7,432 nt of DNA from NCBI GenBank assembly GCA_012270665.1, contig JAAXHY010000299.1:1-7432 (forward strand), given 5' to 3'. Made by a program: the position numbers and the translations under genes. Each line of letters opens with the position of its first letter. The first letter of the stretch is position 1. Below are positions 1-5,439 of the stretch, piece by piece. The stretch comes from Dehalococcoidia bacterium (GTDB taxonomy: Bacteria > Chloroflexota > Dehalococcoidia > SAR202 > UBA11138). The notes beneath the pieces are model-generated. The model was given only the letters and a program-made list of their open reading frames with translations. It was not told the origin of the DNA and ran no database searches.

Positions 1-28
1 CTGATATAAGAACACGCTCTGCTATAAT
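1..28 (+). promoter_or_regulatory. Probable sigma-70-type promoter of the dehydrogenase gene
   Basis: A perfect -10 hexamer TATAAT lies at 23-28. The first six bases of the window, CTGATA, match TTGACA at four of six positions with a 16-base spacer, so they may be the -35, although the window edge cuts off any better candidate. Transcription would begin near base 35, giving a leader of about 30 bases that holds the SD at 49-54. No operator-like repeat is visible in the part shown. Confidence 0.6.
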
Positions 29-48
29 CCCACCCGCACAAAAACCCC

Positions 49-54
49 GGAGGA
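49..54 (+). promoter_or_regulatory. Shine-Dalgarno of the dehydrogenase gene
   Basis: GGAGGA sits 9 bases before the ATG at 64. This decides the start: the next in-frame ATG, at 73, would be 18 bases away. Confidence 0.8.
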
Positions 55-63
55 AACATCCCA

Positions 64-1041
64 ATGCCCACGATGCCCGCCGCGATTGCGACAGGACTGA
101 AACAGCTTCGCTGCGACGAAGTTCCCATACCGGAACCGGAACCGGGAATGGCGCTGGTCAGGACCGAACTGGCCTCGATCTGCGGCAGCGACCTGCACAT
201 CTGCTATATGGGATGGAACGTGTATGAGTGGCCGCTGCCGCACGGATACCCCGGACACGAGGGCGTTGGCGTCGTAGTTGACGGCAGCGACACCGGCTTC
301 CAGGAGGGCGAGGTGGTACTGACCGCGCCCAACATCTGGAGTTCCAGGACGTTCGCGGGCTACCAACTCATAGATCCCAAGTTCCTGCTCCGTCTGCCCG
401 CCGACGTCCCGCTCGCCCATCTTCTCATGGCGCAGCAGCTCGGGACAGTCGTGTTCGGATGTCGAAAACTTCCGTCGCTGGTTGGTAAGACCGTTGCGGT
501 GGTCGGACAGGGCTCCGTTGGACTGTTTCACGACTTCATGCTCAGGCGCATAGGCGCGCACCGAATCATAGCCGTCGAGCCGGTTCCCGAAAGGCTGGAA
601 CACGCTCGGCGCATGGGTGTTGACGAACTGATTGACGTCACCGGCCAGCGCGCTACCGATGCCGTCCTCGACCTTACCAACGGCCAGGGCGCCGACCTCG
701 TCATCGAGGCGGTGGGCAGCGTCGAGACGCTGAACCAGTCTCTCAAGATGGTGAAGCCGCTGGGCCAGATCGCGGTGTTCGGCCTTCCACCCACGATGGA
801 GCGGGTCCCATTCGACTGGGACACCTTCTTCCGGCAGAGGCTGGATATTCACACCGTGTTCGGAGCGCAGGACGAGCCGGGACTGCCTGCCTTCCAGCTT
901 GCGGTGGACTTCATTCAGAGCGGCGAGATAGATATGGAGCCTTTCGTGACGCACCAGTACCCGATTGCGCGGGTGCAGGAGGCGTTCGACCTGGCCGATG
1001 TGAAAGGTGACGGCGCGCTGAAGGTATCGCTGACCTTCTAG
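64..1041 (+). CDS. Zinc-type medium-chain dehydrogenase (MDR family)
   Basis: This 325-residue protein is an NAD(P)-dependent alcohol/polyol-type dehydrogenase, presumably cytosolic. The N-terminal GroES-like domain carries the catalytic-zinc motifs: Cys40 in SICGSDLH and His65-Glu66 in PGHEG. The Rossmann domain has GQGSVG at 148-153 and ends its second strand with Glu172, an acidic residue that usually favours NAD over NADP. Two things are odd. The four-cysteine structural-zinc lobe is missing, which explains the short length against the usual 340-360. At the position where sorbitol/threonine dehydrogenases keep a zinc-binding Glu (EPLAV-type motif), this protein appears to have Gln124 (QQLGTVVFG). 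The gene has its own promoter and converges on the iron-transport operon with an 8-base gap, so context gives no substrate. BchC-like or sugar-acid dehydrogenases are possible relatives. The family call is secure; the substrate is unknown. Confidence 0.9.
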   Translation: MPTMPAAIATGLKQLRCDEVPIPEPEPGMALVRTELASICGSDLHICYMGWNVYEWPLPHGYPGHEGVGVVVDGSDTGFQEGEVVLTAPNIWSSRTFAGYQLIDPKFLLRLPADVPLAHLLMAQQLGTVVFGCRKLPSLVGKTVAVVGQGSVGLFHDFMLRRIGAHRIIAVEPVPERLEHARRMGVDELIDVTGQRATDAVLDLTNGQGADLVIEAVGSVETLNQSLKMVKPLGQIAVFGLPPTMERVPFDWDTFFRQRLDIHTVFGAQDEPGLPAFQLAVDFIQSGEIDMEPFVTHQYPIARVQEAFDLADVKGDGALKVSLTF

Positions 1042-1046
1042 CGATA
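1020..1046. other. Two overlapping hairpins at the convergent gene ends
   Basis: GAAGGT (1020-1025) pairs with ACCTTC (1033-1038) around a 7-base loop. Alternatively TATCGCT (1025-1031) pairs with AGCGATA (1040-1046) around an 8-base loop that straddles the TAG stop. The two stems exclude each other. Neither is followed by a T-run on either strand, so this is not a standard intrinsic terminator, but it is the only structure at the point where the two transcripts meet. Confidence 0.3.
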
Positions 1047-1049
1047 AGC

Positions 1050-2117
1050 CTACTCCAACTCGGTCCTACTTTGCGGATAGGCGGCGAAGGGAATCGGTCT
1101 CACAGGGACTACTCTCACCCTGGATCCGGCGGGCAGCCTTGAAAACGAGCGTCTTCTCGACCTGACCGAATCGCCGGTGTCGAGAATGACGTTCAGGATT
1201 ACCTCATCCCCCCTGAACTCGCGCGACACCACAGTCCCCTGCCCCTTTCCGTCCGGCGTCAACTCCAGGTCGTCCGGATGGAGGAGTACACTGACGGACT
1301 GGCCAGACACGAGTCGCTCCGAGGCTGTGCATTGTAGAACTCCGATAGGAGTATCCACACTGACATCGCTTCTGACTATTCCGGTAATGAAGTCACAGGC
1401 CCCGGTGAGCCCGGCGATCTCCGGACTCGCGGGAAAGTGATATACCTGGTCCGGCGCGCCTAACTGGAGCAGCCGTCCGTCCACCATCACTCCTACCCTG
1501 TCGGCCATCGCGAATGCCTCCTCGCGGTCGTGAGTTACGAAAATAGCCGACATTCTATGAAAGCGCAGGATGTCCTCAACCTCCGCCCTGAGCCGCTGTC
1601 TCATCGTGGAATCTAGATTGCTGAAGGGTTCATCGAGAAGGACCGCTGCCGGATTCGGCGCCAAGGTTCGGGCGAGGGCGACCCTCTGCTGCTGTCCTCC
1701 CGAAAGCTCATAGGGATATCTGGTACCGAATCCGGTCAGACGCACCAACTCAAGGACTTCCGACACTCTTTCCACGCGGCGCGAGACGTCGAGGCCCTGG
1801 AGTCCGAAAGAGATATTACGCTCCACGGTCATATGCGGGAACAGCGCGTATTCCTGCACGACCATACCAATGCCGCGCTCGTTAGGAGGAACGAACCGGG
1901 ATGCGCTCGACATCTCGGTCCCCAGTATGTGGACAGAACCGTATGTTGGCGTCTCAAATCCGGCAATAAGCCTCAGCAATGTCGTCTTTCCGCAGCCGCT
2001 GGAGCCGAGTATCGAGACGATCTCACCGGGCCAGACATCAAAGTCAACGGATTCAACGGCGAGAGTTTCTCCGAATCGCTTCGTCAGCGCGCGGCCCCGG
2101 ATAACCGGAGTTTCCAT
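1050..2117 (-). CDS. fbpC: Ferric iron ABC transporter, ATP-binding protein
   Basis: This 355-residue cytoplasmic ATPase powers the importer encoded by the two genes upstream of it. All nucleotide-binding motifs are intact: Walker A GSSGCGKTT at 38-46, Q-loop Gln88, signature LSGGQQQR at 138-145, Walker B VLLDE at 159-163, D-loop NLD at 167-169 and the switch His196 in VTHD. Roughly residues 240-355 form the C-terminal beta-rich TOBE-type regulatory domain typical of the FbpC/PotA/MalK group. It is the last gene of the operon, starting 3 bases after the permease stop. I see no strong SD next to its ATG (GGGAG lies about 14 bases upstream), so translation is probably coupled to the permease. 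The iron assignment rests on the binding protein in the operon; the ATPase alone could also be read as a thiamine, polyamine or spermidine-type ATPase. Confidence 0.9.
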   Translation of the reverse strand: METPVIRGRALTKRFGETLAVESVDFDVWPGEIVSILGSSGCGKTTLLRLIAGFETPTYGSVHILGTEMSSASRFVPPNERGIGMVVQEYALFPHMTVERNISFGLQGLDVSRRVERVSEVLELVRLTGFGTRYPYELSGGQQQRVALARTLAPNPAAVLLDEPFSNLDSTMRQRLRAEVEDILRFHRMSAIFVTHDREEAFAMADRVGVMVDGRLLQLGAPDQVYHFPASPEIAGLTGACDFITGIVRSDVSVDTPIGVLQCTASERLVSGQSVSVLLHPDDLELTPDGKGQGTVVSREFRGDEVILNVILDTGDSVRSRRRSFSRLPAGSRVRVVPVRPIPFAAYPQSRTELE

Positions 2118-2120
2118 GCC

Positions 2121-3734
2121 TTATCTGCTTCGCTCCCTCAACATAAGAACGGCCATTGGGACGGAAGAGCTCAATATGAGCGTCAGCGCGGGAGCGGCGG
2201 CCTGTGCGAAGAAGGCTTCGGACGAAGCCGACCAGACCGCGGTCGCCAGTGTCTTGAAGCCAAGCGGACCGAGTATCAGCGTCGCGGGAAGCTCTTTCAT
2301 CGTTACCAGGAAGACCAACGCTCCACCCATCAGCAGCCCGGGCCTCATGAGAGGTCCGGTGATTGAGAGCATAACACGTAACTGCCCCCTACCGAGAACT
2401 CTTGCCGACTCTTCGAGACGAGGGCTTATCTGGACGAGCGAGGAGCGAACGGCGCCGAGTGCCGCGGGCAAGAAGAGGACGACGTAGGCAAACACAAGTA
2501 GCCAGACCGTCTGATAAAGGGGGGTTACGACCTTACTGCCGAAGAAGACCAGCGCCAGGGCCACCACTATGCCGGGCAGCGCGTATCCCGTGTGGCTGAT
2601 CTTCTCGACGAACGTAGCGAGATAGCCTGGATGCCTAACCGACAGGGCGGCGACCGGAATCGCAAAGAGCGCCGCTATGACGCCGGCCACCAGGGATACC
2701 CCCACCGCGTTCCGCGTCGCCTGCCATAGTAGAAGAAGTGGTTCACCGTTAGAGATGCCGTTGATGAGCCAGTAGCCCAGTACGGCCACCGGCAGGCCGA
2801 GAGCCAGGAGAACGACGACCCAGCAGAAGACGGCGCAAGGCCAGCGCATCCGGCCAAGTTTCTGTGTGGTCAGAGAGCGCTCCGACCCGGAAGACGACCT
2901 GTAGTAGCGACGATTGCCGCGAGTAACGCTCTCAACCAGGAGGACCAGCGCGGCGAGCGATACCAGCCCAAGCGCAAGTACCGCCGCGACAGACCTGTCG
3001 AAAGTTCCCTGGTACTGCTGGTAGATGGCCCATGTGAAAGACTCGTAACGCATCAGAGACACCGCTCCGAAATCGCTGACCGCGTACAGCGCCACGAGTA
3101 GAGATCCGGCCGACATTGCGGGCCTGAGTTGAGGCAGCGTGAGTCTGAAAAAAGCGCTCACGGGGCCGTGTCCTAGCAGACGCGCCGATTCGTCGAGGCT
3201 GGGATCCATTCGTCTTAAAGCTGCCCTGACCGTCAGCAGTACATATGGATAGCTCAGGAATATCAAGGTTCCCGCAGCGCCCGGAAGTCCGTATATCTCA
3301 GGTAAGCGAGATACTCCCAGAGGTTCGAGCATGTCCTGAACAAGGCCGCGCGGTCCCAGGGCAGAGATGATGAGAAACGCGCCGACATAGGTTGGAATAA
3401 CAAGAGGAAGCGCAGTGAGAACCGCCAGCAGACGCCGCATGGGAAGGTCGGTTCGAGCAGTTAGCCAGGCGAGCGGGACTCCCAGAGCCAGAGCGCCTGC
3501 GACGACCACCACTACGAGTAAAGCCGACCGCCCGAGAATCTGGGCGCTGCGAAGTCGAAACAGTAACTCCCAAGCCTCTTCCGAGGCTCCAAAACTCCTG
3601 ATTATCAGGTATGCTAGCGGGAGCGCCATGGCAGTGCCCACTAAGAGAGCGGGCGCCGCCAGAGCGGCCGAGGGGCGAGGGGCGCCCGAAGACCAAGCAA
3701 GGTTGGAGAGAGTTGACATCCTGAGCACTGGCAC
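2121..3734 (-). CDS. fbpB: Ferric iron ABC transporter, fused two-domain permease
   Basis: This 537-residue integral membrane protein forms the channel of the iron importer. It is two binding-protein-dependent permease domains in one chain, as in FbpB and ThiP, with about twelve hydrophobic segments (roughly 27-47, 69-92, 105-125, 152-172, 208-226, 248-268, 300-322, 341-366, 383-399, 408-430, 465-485, 510-532). Each half has an EAA-type loop that docks onto the ATPase: DESARLLGHG at 181-190 and EESARVLGRG at 441-450. The two loops are clearly similar, showing the internal duplication. The start is taken as the GTG at 3734, because GAGGGGT lies a few bases before it; the ATG five codons in would be too far from that site. 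It follows the binding-protein gene by 19 bases and precedes the ATPase gene by 3, so all three share a transcript. Confidence 0.9.
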   Translation of the reverse strand: MPVLRMSTLSNLAWSSGAPRPSAALAAPALLVGTAMALPLAYLIIRSFGASEEAWELLFRLRSAQILGRSALLVVVVVAGALALGVPLAWLTARTDLPMRRLLAVLTALPLVIPTYVGAFLIISALGPRGLVQDMLEPLGVSRLPEIYGLPGAAGTLIFLSYPYVLLTVRAALRRMDPSLDESARLLGHGPVSAFFRLTLPQLRPAMSAGSLLVALYAVSDFGAVSLMRYESFTWAIYQQYQGTFDRSVAAVLALGLVSLAALVLLVESVTRGNRRYYRSSSGSERSLTTQKLGRMRWPCAVFCWVVVLLALGLPVAVLGYWLINGISNGEPLLLLWQATRNAVGVSLVAGVIAALFAIPVAALSVRHPGYLATFVEKISHTGYALPGIVVALALVFFGSKVVTPLYQTVWLLVFAYVVLFLPAALGAVRSSLVQISPRLEESARVLGRGQLRVMLSITGPLMRPGLLMGGALVFLVTMKELPATLILGPLGFKTLATAVWSASSEAFFAQAAAPALTLILSSSVPMAVLMLRERSR

Positions 3735-3739
3735 CTCTC

Positions 3740-3746
3740 ACCCCTC
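3740..3746 (-). promoter_or_regulatory. Shine-Dalgarno of the permease gene
   Basis: On the minus strand GAGGGGT lies in the 19-base gap after the binding-protein stop, five bases before the GTG start. It supports the GTG at 3734 over the in-frame ATG at 3719. Confidence 0.6.
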
Positions 3747-3753
3747 GGCGGGA

Positions 3754-5043
3754 TTAGGGGATGACTCCGGTTTCTCTCAGCATCGCGTCCGTTCCCTGAA
3801 GGTCGGACAACTGGCTGAGATCAATGCCGGGGCCATTCAGTGTATCTATCGGCGGAAGCAGGCGGTGCGTCTTGACGCCATCCACCAGTGGGTACTCGAA
3901 GGTCTGGCCCGCGAAGTACTGCTGGGCTACTTTGGACAACATAAATCGCATGAACGCTTCTGCGTTGTCGCGGTTCTCACTCGTGTCTAGGATTCCCGCT
4001 CCGGCTACCATGACCAAGCTGTCCGGACCGCCATTTTTCAGGAACAGGTTGCGCGCGGCGAAGTCGTCGCCTTCCTCCTGTATAAATCTGTGCAGATAGT
4101 AGTGATTGACCAGCCCAACGGCCACTTCGCCCGCGCCCGCCGCAGCCACTATCGGGGTGTTCTTGGGGAATACCCCAGGATCATTGGCCTGCATGTCCAG
4201 CAGCCACTGGCGAGTTTCGTCCTCGCCCCACATCAGTCGCATAGCTGTAATCATCGTACGGAACGATGCATTGGTAGGAGGCCAGCCTATCCTGCCTTTC
4301 CACTTGGGATCCGTCAGATCCTTGACCGACGTAGGAAGCTCGTCCTCGCTCACCAGTTCCGTGCTGTAAACGACCACACGCGCCCGGCCTGAGATTCCGA
4401 CCCACGAACCGTCCGGAGATCTAGCCCATTCGGGGACCTGCAGAACGACATCACCCGGGAGAGTTGCCAGCAAGTCGGAGACCGCGCCCAGTCCGCCCGG
4501 GTCCTGGGCGAAGAACACGTCCGCCGGAGAGTTCTGTCCTTCCTCCAGCAGGGTTGCGGCTATTTCGAAGGTGCTACCGTACTTTACCTGAACGTCAATA
4601 TCCGTGGCTTCGGCGAATTGTTCGATGATGGGGCCCACGAGGGATTCACTGCGCCCGGAATATACAACGAGTGTACCGGGATCTTCCGTCATCATTTCGG
4701 TAGAGCCCATCATGGCAGAATCGGCGACCTGTTTAGCGGCGGCGCTCGCCTCCTCAGCGGCAGTGGCCGCAGCCATTGCCGCAGTGGCCGCGTCCTTTGC
4801 AGCCAGCTTTGCCTCCCCTACTACGGTCGTGGCAGTTGTATCCTGGGCAGCCATGCTCGCCTGTGCAGCAGCCTCGGCCGCGGCCTGGGCCGCGGCCGAG
4901 GCCTCCTGGGCAGCTTGATTTGCCTGATTAACTGCGGCTGTAACACTTTCGTCGGTATCCGACGACTGGCATGCGATGATAGCGACACCTACCATAGCCA
5001 GCGCGATGATCAACATCAAGGGTCTGAACACACGCGAAGTCAT
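3754..5043 (-). CDS. fbpA: Ferric iron-binding lipoprotein with alanine-rich stalk
   Basis: This 429-residue protein captures Fe(III) outside the membrane and delivers it to the permease. Residues 1-25 form a lipoprotein signal (Arg4/Arg7, a hydrophobic core, then IIAC with Cys25 as the lipid-anchored residue). Residues about 36-110 are unusual: two alanine-rich helical blocks (roughly 36-67 and 77-110) divided by a threonine-rich hinge, DTTATTV, and ended by a Met-rich linker. The binding domain begins near 123 with LVVYSGR (Tyr128, Arg131) and carries the adjacent tyrosines Tyr315-Tyr316 in NHYYLHR, the Fe(III)-ligand signature of FbpA/FutA-type proteins. SPADVFFAQDPGG at 172-184 is also typical of the family. 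The stalk makes it about 80-100 residues longer than usual relatives. It is first in the operon, with a perfect SD and a well-formed promoter. Iron is the best-supported substrate; other oxyanion-type ligands are less likely. Confidence 0.9.
   Translation of the reverse strand: MTSRVFRPLMLIIALAMVGVAIIACQSSDTDESVTAAVNQANQAAQEASAAAQAAAEAAAQASMAAQDTTATTVVGEAKLAAKDAATAAMAAATAAEEASAAAKQVADSAMMGSTEMMTEDPGTLVVYSGRSESLVGPIIEQFAEATDIDVQVKYGSTFEIAATLLEEGQNSPADVFFAQDPGGLGAVSDLLATLPGDVVLQVPEWARSPDGSWVGISGRARVVVYSTELVSEDELPTSVKDLTDPKWKGRIGWPPTNASFRTMITAMRLMWGEDETRQWLLDMQANDPGVFPKNTPIVAAAGAGEVAVGLVNHYYLHRFIQEEGDDFAARNLFLKNGGPDSLVMVAGAGILDTSENRDNAEAFMRFMLSKVAQQYFAGQTFEYPLVDGVKTHRLLPPIDTLNGPGIDLSQLSDLQGTDAMLRETGVIP
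4871..4902. repeat. Perfect 15-base inverted repeat inside the stalk coding region
   Basis: GCCTCGGCCGCGGCC (4871-4885) is exactly reverse-complementary to GGCCGCGGCCGAGGC (4888-4902), with only TG between. It covers codons Ala48 to Ala58 of the binding lipoprotein, a stretch of Ala, Ser, Gln and Glu. In mRNA it would give a GC-only-like stem of about 14 pairs with a 4-base loop. It may be only a by-product of alternating GCC and GCG alanine codons. Confidence 0.85.
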
Positions 5044-5051
5044 CTAATTAG

Positions 5052-5058
5052 CCCTCCT
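5052..5058 (-). promoter_or_regulatory. Shine-Dalgarno of the binding lipoprotein gene
   Basis: On the minus strand AGGAGGG lies 8 bases before the ATG at 5043. This is a near-ideal site and fixes the start at a codon that begins a proper signal peptide. Confidence 0.85.
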
Positions 5059-5069
5059 GAACTTTCATG

Positions 5070-5083
5070 TACGTCTGTACGTA
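5070..5083. promoter_or_regulatory. Dyad in the importer leader, possible operator
   Basis: TACGT and ACGTA form a perfect 5-base inverted repeat around CTGT, flanked by CAT and ATG that extend the symmetry if one base is bulged. GTACGT also occurs as a direct repeat at 5069-5074 and 5077-5082. It would lie just downstream of the predicted transcription start of the importer operon. Confidence 0.4.
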
Positions 5084-5087
5084 ATGA

Positions 5088-5106
5088 CTAAGTTAGTATG
5101 AACTAA
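5088..5106. promoter_or_regulatory. Possible iron-box-like operator over the importer -10
   Basis: CTAAGTTAGTATGAACTAA matches the DtxR/IdeR iron-box consensus TWAGGTWAGSCTWACCTWA at 13 of 19 positions by my count. It contains the exact dyad TTAGT-ATGA-ACTAA (5093-5106) and overlaps the -10 at 5095-5100, where a repressor would block transcription. The match is partial; assigning it to a DtxR-family regulator is inference. Confidence 0.35.
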
Positions 5107-5123
5107 TCAAATGAGTGTGTCAA
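5095..5123 (-). promoter_or_regulatory. Promoter of the iron-importer operon
   Basis: On the minus strand a perfect -35 TTGACA (5118-5123) is followed, after exactly 17 bases, by CATACT (5095-5100), which matches TATAAT at four of six positions. Transcription would start near 5088, leaving a leader of about 45 bases before the lipoprotein ATG. A weak -10 with a perfect -35 and dyads over both elements suits a regulated promoter. Confidence 0.65.
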
Positions 5124-5132
5124 CACTAATTT
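5109..5132. promoter_or_regulatory. 24-base palindrome centred on the importer -35
   Basis: Arms AAATGAGTGT (5109-5118) and ACACTAATTT (5123-5132) surround GTCA; nine of ten arm positions pair. The -35 TTGACA of the importer promoter lies at its centre. This is the strongest operator candidate in the window; which protein binds it cannot be told. Confidence 0.5.
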
Positions 5133-5154
5133 CTTCTGCTTGTTAAGGCTTAGA

Positions 5155-5262
5155 CAGGGGGAATGATAACTCTCAGTTAGTGAATCGAGGCTTCATGAAG
5201 TGAATTACTCGATTCCCCTGCATCACTGACGATGCCGGATTCCGTTTACATGCGGGATGCAG
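5155..5262. repeat. Cluster of inverted repeats in the divergent intergenic region
   Basis: Several imperfectly nested repeats lie upstream of both divergent promoters. GAATCGAG (5182-5189) pairs exactly with CTCGATTC (5208-5215), and the loop holds the 10-base palindrome CTTCATGAAG (5191-5200). CAGGGGGAAT (5155-5164) pairs with ATTCCCCTG (5212-5220), with one G bulged. CTGCATC (5218-5224) pairs with GATGCAG (5256-5262), and GCATC (5220-5224) with GATGC (5231-5235). Arms are shared, so not all can form together. I see no credible ORF here. The rest, to about 5345, shows only an 8-base pair TGCCGGAT (5233-5240) and ATCCGGCA (5314-5321). Confidence 0.5.
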
Positions 5263-5347
5263 ATGACCGACCGGACGACGAACACGATCTTTACATTAGC
5301 ACAAAAGAGCTTTATCCGGCAATGATATTTCTACTTTTCATGCAACA

Positions 5348-5375
5348 TTGCGAAGGGAGACTATCGCGGTATAAT
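5348..5375 (+). promoter_or_regulatory. Promoter of the ETF fusion gene
   Basis: A perfect -10 TATAAT lies at 5370-5375. TTGCGA at 5348-5353 matches the -35 consensus at four of six positions with a 16-base spacer. Transcription would start near 5382, giving a leader of about 58 bases. Confidence 0.55.
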
Positions 5376-5379
5376 TGCT

Positions 5380-5425
5380 GCGACTAAACTAGGCTAGATG
5401 CGCGCTTCCCGATGTTTCTAGTCGC
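5380..5425 (+). promoter_or_regulatory. Leader stem-loop before the ETF fusion gene
   Basis: GCGACTA (5380-5386) pairs exactly with TAGTCGC (5419-5425), and the stem can be extended inward by A-U pairs if C5418 is bulged. ACTAG (5388-5392) with CTAGT (5418-5422) is an alternative pairing. The stem starts about where transcription should begin and ends some six bases before the weak GGAT SD (5431-5434), so it could either present or restrict the start site. It may instead be a DNA operator just downstream of the promoter. Confidence 0.4.
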
Positions 5426-5439
5426 TATATGGATGCACA

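Noticed and set aside
22..954. 310-codon open frame on the minus strand, opposite the dehydrogenase gene
   Set aside because: It is the antisense shadow of a well-supported gene. It has no recognisable domain, its composition is rich in Arg, His and Gly as expected from GC-rich antisense, and it would run into the promoter of the dehydrogenase.
1020..1060. Intrinsic bidirectional terminator between the convergent genes
   Set aside because: Short hairpins exist but no T-run follows on either strand; kept only as an uncertain structure.
1833..2487. Plus-strand open frames opposite the ATPase and permease genes
   Set aside because: They run against two intact motif-bearing genes, show no family motif and have no convincing SD.
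3415..3990. 191-codon plus-strand open frame across the permease and binding-protein junction
   Set aside because: Antisense to both genes, low-complexity Arg/Ser/Ala composition at its start, no recognisable domain.
4604..5091. Plus-strand open frames of Ala- or Gly-rich protein opposite the stalk
   Set aside because: They reflect the repetitive GC-rich alanine codons of the lipoprotein read backwards. The lipoprotein has a signal peptide, lipobox and binding domain in frame.
5160..5178. Fur-box-like stretch containing AATGATAA
   Set aside because: Only the left half resembles the Fur consensus; the right half does not continue the symmetry, and it lies about 60 bases upstream of the importer -10.
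5290..5318. Second plus-strand promoter with TTTACA at 5290-5295
   Set aside because: At a 17-base spacing the -10 would be TATCCG, a poor match, and the TATAAT at 5370-5375 is much better.
5389..5397. CTAG-G-CTAG as an iron-box half-site or att-like core
   Set aside because: Too short and only a partial match; no flanking symmetry or mobile-element gene nearby.
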